From positions 19,758,144-19,822,143 of the forward strand of contig NC_089761.1 of NCBI RefSeq assembly GCF_040412425.1: 64,000 bases of DNA. The letters are read 5' to 3'. Position numbers and translations under genes: made by a program. This document shows, piece after piece, positions 24,027 through 35,764 of the stretch; the stretch's first letter is position 1, and every line of letters starts with the position of its first letter. The notes beneath the pieces are model-generated. The model saw only the letters and a program-made list of their open reading frames with translations. It ran no database searches and had not been told where the DNA came from. The DNA is from Macrobrachium rosenbergii. Its lineage: Eukaryota; Arthropoda; Malacostraca; Decapoda; Palaemonidae.

Positions 24027-24590
24027 TATATGGGTGTGTGTACGTATATATACATAAAAGGGTTAAAACTATGGAAAAATAAAAGAAAAAACGAATGTTG
24101 CTTGCGTCATCAATGATGTGCAATAGCATACAAACCACGAGTTAAACATTCGAAGAAATATAACCATTATGATGTTTAGATGAGATGTTGATTTACCGTA
24201 TAATTACGTGGGATACGACTTGGTTACTACCATACAACCCCTTATTATTTACATGGTACTATCAATTAATGGAGGCTCTTTGCTTTACGCGGCGTAAGAG
24301 ATTGATGCTGATGATAATGATGATAATGATATTTTAATATATTTAATGGATTTAAACGGCTTTATTTCTACTATAGCTCAGGAAAAATAAAAATCGAAAA
24401 TGAAACTTTAGTTCAAGCTGTCGCAAGCAACCTTGCATTAAACAGGCCGTTCATGGTTAACATCCTTAAAATAATTCTTATCTCACATCATTTGGTTTCT
24501 TCCAGCTCGCCGTCAAGGTTGATCAAATATGTCAATTAACTACTTCTTTTATGTAAACATGTATTAACCTTGCTCAGTAACTAAATGTTA
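24027..24590. other. Unassigned sequence
   Basis: A short GATGATAATG repeat near 24310; otherwise nothing recognised. Confidence 0.5.
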
Positions 24591-24685
<95 letters not shown>

Positions 24686-24691
24686 ATATAC

Positions 24692-24748
<57 letters not shown>
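24591..24748. repeat. Interrupted (AT)n microsatellite
   Basis: Three AT blocks separated by TATTTATA and CATTATA breaks. Confidence 0.98.
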
Positions 24749-24750
<2 letters not shown>

Positions 24751-24756
24751 AAAATG

Positions 24757-24840
24757 GGATTTCTTGGTCTAGTGGTCATGATAATCGAGACATCAAGAGG
24801 AGGACCATGGTACAATTCTCTAGCAGGCTGAGAACCTAAG
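24757..24840 (+). repeat. tRNA-like (SINE head) segment
   Basis: TTGGTCTAGTGGTCATGAT (24764-24782) is a good tRNA-type A box, and GGTACAATTC (24809-24818) is a weak B box at a plausible distance. No cloverleaf closes cleanly, so this is read as a decayed tRNA-derived SINE head rather than a tRNA gene. Confidence 0.4.
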
Positions 24841-25065
24841 AAGCATTCTGTTTTGACTCTACTGTGTCTGTTGACCCAAACAATGAATTGTTTATAGTAG
24901 TTAATTAGTCGTGTGGTGGAGCATAAACAAGGGTAGGAGAACAAGAAATCAATCCTTTCCTAAAATAAGTGCTGAATGTTTAAAACTACAGTAAACTGCG
25001 ACTAAGTATTAGTTTTCACATTAACTTATTAGCAAAACAACTGAATAAGTAAAAGTAGAAAATGT

Positions 25066-25067
<2 letters not shown>

Positions 25068-25121
<54 letters not shown>

Positions 25122-25141
25122 CATATGTGTTTATATATATG

Positions 25142-25204
<63 letters not shown>
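25068..25204. repeat. (AT)n double microsatellite
   Basis: Two AT arrays separated by a CATACATATGTG spacer region. Confidence 0.98.
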
Positions 25205-25210
<6 letters not shown>

Positions 25211-25699
25211 GGTATGATGCCAATCATAAGACCAATTTCCAGTTTGAGTAGAAAAACAATACGCGATCAGAAAATCGTCTTCTTTCTCTGCATCTTTTCC
25301 CACTTCTATGTGGGGTCGATGCTTCTGACAGCTTTCCTCCTCCACCTAGTTCGGTCAGACACATCGATCAGAAAATATACAGTACAAACTGAGCGAAAAT
25401 TGAAGCGAGTGAGATCTAAAAGAAAATATGAGAAATAAGCGCATCTTACAAGAAAAATGAGATACTTAGACGCTCGAGAGGAAACAAGCATCAGGATACA
25501 TAAAGATAATGCATCAGACGTGACCAGCAAGCACAGAAATGCAAATATGTGATGGCATGACTCTGGATAATGTGAAGGAGAGGTGGAGAGGGAAGTAGTA
25601 GGGAGGGAGGAGGAGGAGGAGGAGGAGGAGTAATAAAATGAGAGAAAAAAGTGAAGGCCGTTTTGCATGACCAACTAACCAGCTTTCAGTTCTCCCCAG
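25205..25699. other. Unassigned sequence with a short (GGA)n
   Basis: The word CATCTTTTCCCACTTCTATG (25290-25309) resembles GTGCTTTTTCCCATTTTTAT at about 34885, hinting at a shared dispersed repeat. A (GGA)n run lies at 25606-25629. No gene. Confidence 0.4.
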
Positions 25700-25776
25700 G
25701 GGCCGTGAAAGTCCTGCCTAGAGGCGACGATGCCTCATCGCCGCCAAAGGCCTCGACGGCCACCAAAACCCGCGAG
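25700..25776 (+). CDS. Candidate internal exon, tentative
   Basis: A pyrimidine-rich acceptor (TTCTCCCCAG) is followed by a GC-rich open stretch, phase 1, reading AVKVLPRGDDASSPPKASTA... with many C/G third positions, unlike all surrounding sequence. The frame stays open to 25926. The proposed end uses GAG|GTTTCC, a weak donor; GTACCA near 25817 is an alternative. No family recognised. Confidence 0.22.
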
Positions 25777-25926
25777 GTTTCCGATAACCGTGGTGTTCTC
25801 TATGGCGATAACTTGGTACCAGTTTATTTGGGCTCCGGATATCAACATTTTTTCAGCACTACCTTTATTAAATGTGATTATTCACCTAGTCAGGCCAAAA
25901 TGCTTTTGATCTTTTTTTTTTTTTAG

Positions 25927-26192
25927 TTTATCGCTTCTAGGTTTCTTGTAACAATATTGCTCCTGTTTGGTGTTGATAAATGGATGATATGATCTTAAAT
26001 TAGGGTCGAAATAGTAGCCGACATTTGAAGATAATCGTTTAAGTAATAAAAAGGTAGATGAAATTCATGATAAAAAATAAAATAAAAAATGTACGAATAA
26101 AATAGCAAATGATTACTAGCCTGAAGATAGAGGTACTGACATACTGAAAGCATAAATAAAGAATATGTACACATGCGCCCATACACGTGTGT

Positions 26193-26196
<4 letters not shown>
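25927..26196. other. Unassigned sequence
   Basis: Nothing recognised; a short poly(T) run lies at 25912-25924. Confidence 0.4.

Positions 26197-26249
<53 letters not shown>
26197..26249. repeat. (AT)n microsatellite
   Basis: Uninterrupted AT array. Confidence 0.98.
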
Positions 26250-26251
<2 letters not shown>

Positions 26252-27170
26252 AGATGAGCAAATGCACCGTTACATCATGTACGCAGATGTTTTCGATACA
26301 GCAGAGATAAGCGACCGAAAGTGGGAGTGTGATATTGTGATGAAGAGTATACGGTTTCTAGTGTCAAGGTCTGTCTTCTTATAAGCTTTAACCCTCCCTG
26401 TCCATCTGTCTTAGATATCCATCCTTCAGCTGGGCTGGATTATGTGATTTGTTTAAAAATGAATGAATGCAAGTGTAGGCCTACAGCTGCACACTCATAC
26501 GTAGATAAGTGAGCCCGTAGACACATTCAAGATAAAAATTACACGCAAATTTATTTAACGATTACACACTTGTACGTAACTAAGACCCCCCATCATTTTA
26601 AGGGCTTCCATTTATAGCCGAACAGATTGCAGAAGAAGCAGAGATGAGTCACGATTTGCGTCATCTTGGTCATCTGCAGTTTGTGTGGGTCTCGTTTCTG
26701 CCCTCGCCTTTAGATGACCTGAGGATAAGTCACATTTGGTATACGCGCGATTTCGTCAAACCTTTATGATTTGTTTATGGAAAGCGCGTTCACAGAGTTA
26801 TCTCTCAGCAAAGTGAAAACCTGTAATTAATTTTCAACTCTAGTTAAACCCTGTGCACTCACATATGCTCTATATTCTATATTTAAGTGTACTGAAGTAT
26901 AGCTAGATTCATAGACACGTTCGGGTTATTTTCAGAAGTGATCTTTAGGAGAATGACGAAAAATTAAGAGGCAAAGTTTTTTTCCCAAGAGTTACAGCGT
27001 TTAGTGATCTGAGAACTCAGAGGTACCGGCAAACAAGTGATATAGTAAGTTTTATTGTTTATTACAGTAAAAACAACTACTGTATACATATTTATGAAAT
27101 AAACACATACAAAAATGCGCGCGCACACACACATATACTGTACATACATATGTATATGTATATATTAATT

Positions 27171-27177
<7 letters not shown>
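26250..27177. other. Unassigned sequence
   Basis: About 0.9 kb with no long open frame, RNA gene or recognised repeat. Confidence 0.5.
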
Positions 27178-27233
<56 letters not shown>

Positions 27234-27453
27234 AGGCTTCTCATAACAAGGGTACTACTTGCATTGGGCGGCTAAAGACTCAAGACTCAACAGAACTCTC
27301 ATATAGGGTGCCTTCTCTACACAATAGTGTGTCACCTGAAAGTTACATATCTATCTACCTATCAGTGTATCTATCTATTTATCTATCTATCTATCAATAT
27401 ATATATATATATATGTGTGGGTGTGTGTGTGTGTGTACAGTATATATATATAC

Positions 27454-27531
<78 letters not shown>
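27178..27531. repeat. Microsatellite cluster: (AT)n, (TCTA)n, (GT)n, (AT)n
   Basis: AT array 27178-27230, ATCT/TATC tetranucleotides 27349-27393, short GT run 27415-27436, AT array 27456-27531. Confidence 0.97.
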
Positions 27532-27534
<3 letters not shown>

Positions 27535-28528
27535 AAGCAAATTTTCCTATATCAGTTACGTGCATCTTAGCTGAGCCTGCTCAATCTTACTCAATCCACG
27601 GTTTCATGTCAGAACTCCATCCCAGCTTCCCTCTCCTTCCCTCCCTCCATCCTTCCCCGGTGCTCATCTTCGCGCCATAAACAGAACCTGTTCGGAACCC
27701 GTTTTCCTTACACACGACAAGAAGTCGATTTGTTCGTGGCTAATCGATCACAACCTGCTCGCCTTCACCTTCAACTCGTCTGCAACCTTTGTTGCGGGAT
27801 GTGATTTATGTTGATGGAAATTTTGCTTTTAAGATGACAGTATTTATTTCTAGAGAGAGAGAATTTTAAGTAAAGTTGTAGGGATTTTAAATTCATCGCC
27901 ACACCCTTTTTTTCTTTTTCCATTCGCATGCTGTTCATGATCCTTTTGAGGTTGATTACAAAAAAAATCTCGTCTGTTCTCAATGGTGTTGCCTGAAGAA
28001 TATTAAATTAAACAAGGCATTGTACCCAACGTTCAAGTTTTTCAATGCAGTAGAAAATAGAATACAAATTAGTTTTCTTGTTTTGACAACCATTAAAACA
28101 ATACTGGAAAAATCTAAAGAAAAACGTAAGGAAAAATATTACAAAATAATGAGGTGATACATTGCGTCAAATCAATAATAAAAAAAAAAGAAAAAGGTTA
28201 CCCATGAGAAAAAACCAGTACCAAATATAGATGAAAGAATTCAATACAAAATAGAGTTGCAATGGATTAGAGTCAATAAAAGAAAAATAAATAAAAAAAA
28301 GGACGTTGGGTCTTCCAAGGAGTTTTTGCAATAGAGAAGACATAGCTTACCAGGGCGGGACCCAGTTTACCTGTTCCGTTCGTCAAGGGAAAACCCACCT
28401 GGTCGATCTTGACTTTGAACTTGATTGGGTCCGAGTTCGCCAACTTTGGGCAAGGATTCCGTTGAATCTGAATCTGTCTTGGCGCTGACGTGATAGTATT
28501 TGTAATTGTTCCTTGTGTTTACTCACTT

Positions 28529-28530
<2 letters not shown>
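27532..28530. other. Unassigned sequence
   Basis: Includes pyrimidine-rich 27625-27662 and an A-rich 28030-28300 block. The minus-strand 70-codon frame at 27771-27983 has no motif. No gene supported. Confidence 0.4.

Positions 28531-28572
<42 letters not shown>
28531..28572. repeat. (AT)n microsatellite
   Basis: AT array bounding the left side of the fold-back that follows. Confidence 0.97.
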
Positions 28573-28574
<2 letters not shown>

Positions 28575-28654
28575 AGTATATATATGCATATATATATGTG
28601 TATATGTATATATATAGATATGAAATTTTTATCACACCGTGATTTATATACAAT

Positions 28655-28962
28655 CATGAAGCTACAAATGTCGCTTAATATCGAATTCACGCTACCTCAG
28701 GATATCTCCGTTGGAGAATTGTCGCCGAAGGGAATTTATATAAGTGATAAAATGAATTGGAATCGTCAGGACTGAACCCGTGACACGAAGCCTCTCTTGA
28801 TGGCTCAATGGGTAACGTCCACTGGAGTCGCTGAATGAGTTTTCGTGTCACGGGTTCGACGACGATTAATTCATTATCATATATAAATGCTCCTTCGACG
28901 ACAATTCTTCAACGGAGAATATCGAGTAATAATTCGATGATAAGCGACATTTGTTTTGATAT
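28655..28962. repeat. Fold-back SINE-like structure with tRNA-like promoter in the loop
   Basis: The left arm (about 28655-28790) and right arm (about 28845-28962) are inverted diverged copies of the same tail (words CACGAA/TTCGTG, GTGACACG / CGTGTCAC, TCCGTTGGAGAATTGTCG / CGACAATTCTTCAACGGA). The loop carries GATGGCTCAATGGGTAACG (28799-28817), a good tRNA A box. The right arm has GGGTTCGACGAC and the left arm (minus strand) GGTTCAGTCC as B boxes. Reads as a tRNA-derived SINE whose tail is present in both orientations. AT arrays flank both sides. Confidence 0.75.
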
Positions 28963-28969
28963 ATATACT

Positions 28970-28970
28970 C

Positions 28971-29024
<54 letters not shown>

Positions 29025-29033
29025 GTGTATATA

Positions 29034-29100
<67 letters not shown>
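28970..29100. repeat. (AT)n microsatellite
   Basis: AT array with GTAT/GTGT interruptions, bounding the right side of the fold-back. Confidence 0.98.
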
Positions 29101-29103
<3 letters not shown>

Positions 29104-30364
29104 TTCAAACAGTGGTAACGTTAACATAAAACCAATAATAAAAAACCTCTCTTTGAGATGCGAATATCTTGCGTATAATTTGTAATGACTCTAAAAAACC
29201 TAATTGGTTTTACTCAAAACAACGAAGAAAATCCTTTTGTATGCTATTATTAACTGAGACCCAAATCCTAACCTTCAAAACCACGGGAAGCTTAATTACG
29301 TAAAAAGCAGGTCAATAATGTGGGAATAATGACAAAAAGAGCAAAGAAAGTGTGGGAATGAAAGCCTTCCAGCTAATTTTGACGAGCAAATTTACGTCGA
29401 ATCTTTCTAGTAAATCTTAATGACATCATAAGCCTTGTGGGGTGATCGCGGCTTGTCACCATTTTCTATAATCTTTCTTTTAAAAGACGGTCTAACATGT
29501 TCCTATAATCTTTCTTCTTTTAAACGGTGGGTTCGATGTTTCGACATTCCACAAGGGTTTAGCCCTTTCTCTTATCCCACAGTCTATGTGTGTGCATTCC
29601 CCAGTAATGTATACAAAATTATTGGAACACAGAATGACTACTTTTACCATGATACCGCGGAGTAAGTTGGAAATAACTCTTACCTGTACCCAAATGTAAA
29701 GAAATAACTTTGATATGTGAATATTTTGCTGCTACCTTGGACATTTTGACTTTTCATTCGACATGATTTGGTTGGTATGCATTTTTTTTTTATTTTACTC
29801 ATTTGTTTATTTATTTATCAAGTCATCCCAGAAGACGAAAGTCTTGTCCAAAAAGAGAGCAAGGAAAAAACCCGTCAGGGATAACGGAAGCCCATTCTGG
29901 AGGGGAACTCCGTAAGAATCTTAGGGCGTTTAACTAGAGGATTAAACCTGCATTATTTTTTAGGCACGAAGGCCAGCGAGACGGGCAACCTCCTGCCTTT
30001 ATTACTAGCCCAGTCCTGAAGAAACGAAGAGGGAAAGGGAGGATGACATCTTTTGCTTTTACCATGCCCAAGTGCCCAGCGGGTATATTAGTGGATCCTG
30101 GTGGTCCCACGATCTGAAGGCACCAGTACGTGACCAAGTCCCTGGACACGTATCCAAGTCTGTAAACAAACCACAACTTGCCCATTGCCCACCAACCGCC
30201 CACGAGCCTTACCCCTGCCGAAAACCTGTTTCTTGGGCGTTGAGTGATTGCGACAATTTGGTCATTGCTACAGTAATATTGTTGCACAATTACCACTTTA
30301 GAGTGATTGGAAAACGGTGATAAATTTCGTCAGCTACGGAGAGTTCCCCGAGTAACGGGGCTTA

Positions 30365-30367
<3 letters not shown>
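29101..30367. other. Unassigned sequence
   Basis: Contains a 120-codon minus-strand frame (29934-30296) and an overlapping 82-codon plus-strand frame, neither with recognisable motifs. The sequence is GC-richer around 30060-30240. No gene supported. Confidence 0.4.
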
Positions 30368-30423
<56 letters not shown>

Positions 30424-30467
30424 AAATTCTAAAGAATGAAACACTCCCCGTGACATAAAGACTTGAA

Positions 30468-30540
<73 letters not shown>
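30368..30540. repeat. Inverted (GA)n/(CT)n microsatellite pair
   Basis: GA array (30368-30418) and CT array (30471-30539) are complementary over about 50 bp and separated by a 52-nt spacer, giving a potential long hairpin. Confidence 0.97.
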
Positions 30541-30542
<2 letters not shown>

Positions 30543-31174
30543 TCGCCGGGTTCATGGGAGTTTTCCTATAATTCTTTGGCTGTATCATCAGCTGTGATGA
30601 GCTCATGAAAATGTCTTTATTAAGCAAGCATCATTTCATCTCAAGAAGTCTAACCCTACAATGTTTATAATGTTGAAGCAGATAAGCAGAATTTCATAAA
30701 AGAAACATTTATTCTCTTACTATGTTCAAAAAAAGTAAAAAAAAATCAATGAAAAAATTTAGAAAAATTAGAAAACCCAAATGTGACAAGGAAATGAAAA
30801 GTTTAATGATAAACAAAACACGCGATTTTGTTGTTGACGTAAACTCCACGACCGTACATGGGAGACGAGGCTATTCAATTCCTACCGAGGGATTTCATGG
30901 GCATTTAAGGGATTATTAGAGATTACGCAGGACCGCAGAGGGATTGTATGGGCAGCCGTGATCTTATCTTGAATTGTCGCTTAAAATTATCTACTTGCCA
31001 GAATCCGATGAAGAGGAAGGTTTGGAATTTCGTTTTGCAAGAAGTAAAGTGTTTGTATGTAGCAAAAATGGTAGATAGATAGATCATTAGGTAGATAGAT
31101 AAAGGATGGACATTTTTACGCATTACGTTAATGCAATTATATTTGCACCTTCAGGCAATCTACATTTGTCTTTT
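30541..31174. other. Unassigned sequence
   Basis: A 65-codon Lys-rich plus-strand frame (30722-30919) has no recognisable motif. A short GATA run lies near 31070-31100. Confidence 0.4.
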
Positions 31175-31223
<49 letters not shown>

Positions 31224-31235
31224 TATACGTAAACA

Positions 31236-31280
<45 letters not shown>
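31175..31280. repeat. (AC)n(AT)n...(AC)n microsatellite
   Basis: AC, AT, a short spacer, then a longer AC array. Confidence 0.98.
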
Positions 31281-31282
<2 letters not shown>

Positions 31283-31284
31283 TC

Positions 31285-31660
31285 TTTGTGAAAGTGAAGT
31301 GTGGATGATAGACGCGAGTGAAGGCAGAAAAGTATTAATGAAATCAGAGGAGGTGAAAGGCTGAGAAACGCCAAGATTCGACAAACATGAAATATTAAGG
31401 TTAGCGTAGTTACGACGATGAAGAGTACTTTCTTGAAGTGGTCTGGCCACGCGGAGAGAATAGGAATTAATCAAAAGGGCGTAGCAGCAACCGGGAGTTT
31501 TGCGAGGAATTAGGGGAGGGAGACCAAAATGGCTTAGGCTTAAGGTTATGGAAGATGGGTTGGAAAGGAAGGAGCCTGACATTCAGGAAGAGAGAAAGAG
31601 TTGTTGAAGGGGTCGACGAACTTCTGATGAGCTTTCTGTACTGGTATGTGAAGCGGTCGA
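31285..31660 (+). pseudogene. Non-LTR retrotransposon ORF2 C-terminal relic
   Basis: The plus strand reads, with frame breaks, RNAKIRQT, then LKWSGHAERIG (the L-R-W-F-G-H-V-x-R-M motif that follows the RT domain in many non-LTR elements, 31433-31468), then GRPKWLRLKVMEDGLERKE (the G-R-P-x-x-x-W-L-D-x-V-type motif). Order and spacing fit the C-terminus of such ORF2 proteins. Stops and shifts show it is dead. Bounded by microsatellites on both sides. Confidence 0.75.
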
Positions 31661-31693
31661 CACTTGGTAATATTTCTATACAAGGGATCAAGC

Positions 31694-32450
<757 letters not shown>

Positions 32451-32451
32451 C

Positions 32452-32463
32452 CGTGACGTCACG
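32452..32463. promoter_or_regulatory. Perfect CRE-type palindrome
   Basis: CGTGACGTCACG is a 12-bp perfect palindrome containing TGACGTCA, the CREB/ATF consensus. It is followed by TACCTCCTTCAGTTG. No transcript is evident nearby, so function is only suggested. Confidence 0.3.
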
Positions 32464-32763
32464 TACCTCCTTCAGTTGACTGACTTGGACCTTCTGAAAT
32501 GAAGAGAATAAAATACATTAATATGTTTATTCAAAACATAAATGTTATAACAACCTTAAAGTTACTAGAAATGTTAGGCTAGTCATAATTTGGAATTTTT
32601 CCCCATATAGAAGGAAAAAATGCATTCGTAGCGTTTTTGTGACTAATGATAAATCGTAATGAACGTAGCTGCGATGCCAGAGTAGAAGCTTGTCACTTTA
32701 GAAGACAGGACTTTGATGATGAATTAGGGATTGTTGATGAGAATTTAAGTGATAAATGGGAGC

Positions 32764-32766
<3 letters not shown>

Positions 32767-32811
<45 letters not shown>

Positions 32812-32947
32812 CTATAAGGAAGACGCTAGTGAAAGATGAGATAAATCATTTACCTTCGAACTGCAATGACCCTACCCTTCTATCTATGCACGGGAGGTAC
32901 CTCAGTTGCAAAATAGTTATAACAGCTGTTACGATGATGAACTTAGA

Positions 32948-32988
<41 letters not shown>
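32767..32988. repeat. (GA)n and (CT)n inverted pair
   Basis: GA array at 32767-32808 and CT array at 32949-32988, complementary, about 140 bp apart. Confidence 0.97.
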
Positions 32989-32991
<3 letters not shown>

Positions 32992-33108
32992 ATTTTAGAA
33001 TGTTTCTAGAATTCTCTTGTGCACATACATTTCTACATTCATGCAAGATCTTGAAATGAATGAAAATACCCGAGAGTTATTAATTTATATCCATAAATGA
33101 CATCATTG

Positions 33109-33283
33109 GAAGACAACATCAAGGTTGATTTCCACTTCCCTTGTGGCTGGAAAAGGGATAAACGGCAGTCTTTTGAATATACCTTCAGATACATCTTGGA
33201 ATCATTCCTGAATTTTACTTCATCTAAGACCAATTCCAGCCACACAGGGGTGGAAATCAATATGATATTGTCTTCTTGTAAGA
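33109..33283. repeat. Fold-back with about 45-bp arms
   Basis: The left arm (about 33109-33152: GAAGACAACATC, GTTGATTTCCAC, TTGTGGCTGGAA) is mirrored by the right arm (about 33235-33283: TTCCAGCCACACAG, GTGGAAATCAA, GATATTGTCTTC). The loop is about 80 nt. Open frames cross it on both strands but lack motifs. A small MITE or a long hairpin transcript are alternatives. Confidence 0.75.
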
Positions 33284-34597
33284 AAGGGAGGCGTGGGAAA
33301 ACTTCCCTGAAATTAACTCCGTTTATGCCAGTAAGAACTCGTTGTGAAGCACTGATAACACCCACAGGACTTCAAAGACATCAGCAGTATCAGAGAAACC
33401 ATGGCACTGTCTTCCAGCACCTTACAGACATGAGGCCAGGGCCCAAATCATCAACAGTGAGACAGCCTTGAATATCCTGCGATAACGAAAGGTGTCTCAG
33501 TGTTTCTGCAAGGGACTAATTAACACCACCGTCTAGTTGAATTTGCCTTCTGTTGCAGATATGTACTAGCAATATATACTGTACGTTTACACTCACATAT
33601 ACAGTATGTATGTACGTATGTATTATCGTACGTATAAAATTTGCATTTATGTAATTTTTTACATATTTTTTTCCGCTTGTAGTGAAATCAATTAATATAA
33701 CTTGTGAAATAACATCAATCCTTAAATTTTTGAGACATAATCAATAAGTAAATATCTTTTGATAACATATTAAAAGGAAAACGAAATAATGACCATTGCA
33801 AATGTTATCATAGCTGTCATCAGCTGCCAAACCTCCAAGTAATGATGACTTGCCACGCACATCAGACCATTCAAAACATCAGTGTGATCCTCAAGTTGCC
33901 GGAGGGTGACACACGAACATCTTTCATGGCATCTTGCCGCCGGACTTTGCTCAATTAGCTGTTATTCTGTTTCCCTTGCCGCACGATTCAAGTCATAGCG
34001 CATTTGAAGATGAAAGAGAATCAAACACGAACATGTGCAACAAGAGTTAGGTAACCAATATTGGGATGGTGCTAAATGCTACCAGCAGATGTCTCTACTC
34101 TACGCCTATGAGTTTTTTCAAATAAAATCTTTAAAATCCCATCGAAAAAAGGAATATCATTGACCCCAATCTTCACTGATCATCCCCTGCACGTAGCCGA
34201 GAAAAAAAAAGTGCGACAAAGAAGTGATTTGACAAAGAATTTCCACGGTGATTTGGCGTTTCCATTGACGCTTTTGGCTGAGACGAAAATGGCGGCTTGT
34301 TTGGCGCGCTTTGACGCTTGCCGATGGCCTTGGATCACTTTTGATTAGATCTTTCTATGATTGTGAAAATCCTTTTCACTCTCGTTGGTTATTTTCGACA
34401 TCCTTGGTCGTTTCGAGATCCGTAGGTACGTCTAAATGGAACGCCATTTGAAAGGATGAGGAAGATGTTTGAACGGTAAGAAATTAACATGCTTTGAACG
34501 ACAAACATTGCTCTTTTAACAAGGATTATTCTGCGTCATATAAATCATATAGTCATATATACAAAAATAATTCTGATTTGCCTGAAGCATCCATGGC

Positions 34598-34598
<1 letters not shown>
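33284..34598. other. Unassigned sequence
   Basis: About 1.3 kb without simple repeats. Contains TTTGGCGCGC near 34299 and A-rich words; no gene supported. Confidence 0.4.

Positions 34599-34637
<39 letters not shown>
34599..34637. repeat. (GA)n microsatellite
   Basis: Uninterrupted GA array. Confidence 0.98.
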
Positions 34638-34639
<2 letters not shown>

Positions 34640-35550
34640 TGAAAATAACATTGTGGGTAGATTTATCACTTAACATCCAGAACATAACGATCGACATGCT
34701 TAGCAAAACAAAGGCAACATGAGTCTTATAGGAAGTTCAGTTATGTACAAATAAAAAAAAAAAAATTAGAAAGAAGGTAATACTCTGTTGGGAAAAAACT
34801 GAATATGGTAAAGCAACGAAAGGAAAACTAACATTAGCATATCCGATAGAAACGCAGACTTAACAACTTCTTCTTCGTTTTAACGTGCTTTTTCCCATTT
34901 TTATATGGGGTAAACACAATGCCTTCTTTTGAAGGACTTTGATTTGGCGTTGGGGTAGGCAGTAACCTCGATCAGCTGCCCTGCATGACATCGCTTAGAC
35001 CCCGGTAACGAATGTGTACAGGTATCGTACCAAATCCCCATCTCCCTTACACCCAGCAGCGAGGAGAACTGGGCGGTTAGGTCGACAGTTCGAGACGTGT
35101 GAGGTGGCAGACTTAACAAGTATTAACGTACATTTGTGCTCTGGACAGAAATGAACCCTACTGTGAGAAATATCAAGCGCTGTTTGCAATACTAACTGAA
35201 GAACTGAAAATCAGAAGATTAGATTAATTGACATCATGCTATTTGTAATGGCGGAGCCAACCATTACCTTTCAGAACGCATAAATACGCATAGATTAAAA
35301 CATATAAGTGCCACACACGCATGTTTCAGTCATAATTAGCTTTTACCGCTCAGGTACGTTGTCTATATGAAATCCAAACCTGTATGCTCACTCAGTATGT
35401 GCATATGTGCCTAATGTATGAATGTTGCAGTGACAATTATTTGGTTTTACTATCTGTTAAAAGATACCGGGGCACACACACACACACACATATATACATA
35501 TATATCAGCCTTGAAACAACACTCTCCAATAGTTTTTCCATAACGCGTGA
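34638..35550. other. Unassigned sequence, possibly with a dispersed repeat
   Basis: The segment 34870-35110 begins CTTCTTCTTCGTTTTAACGT and resembles a stretch near 25280 in its TTTTCCCA(T/C)TT core; probably a dispersed repeat. A short CA run lies at 35474-35488. Confidence 0.35.
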
Positions 35551-35615
35551 CCAATAACGTCAGATGTCGTCACTCCGTGTCCAAAATCAGCATGCCCATC
35601 ACGTACCTCTTTCCA

Positions 35616-35623
35616 TATAAAAA
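35616..35623 (+). promoter_or_regulatory. Candidate TATA box
   Basis: TATAAAAA stands in a locally GC-richer context. About 140 bp downstream lies a near-consensus splice donor TCCG|GTGAGT (cut after 35764). The interval between would be a noncoding first exon. A CRE-like TAACGTCAG lies about 60 bp upstream. No coding exon downstream can be linked. Confidence 0.3.
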
Positions 35624-35764
35624 CAAACGGCCTTGGCCCTGGGGGAGGGATTTACGAGTTTGGCAAATCCCGTGGGAAGAGAGGATTAGTGCCAGAGATC
35701 CACCCTTTCCTGAAGTACTCCTTTTGTCGAGGTGACTGCGGGAGGATTTAGGATCTACGGTCCG

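Noticed and set aside
28796..28868. Functional tRNA gene
   Set aside because: A and B boxes are present but no acceptor stem or cloverleaf closes; it is better read as a SINE head.
30334..30627. Arg-Glu and Ser-Leu repeat frame
   Set aside because: Translation of inverted GA/CT microsatellites.
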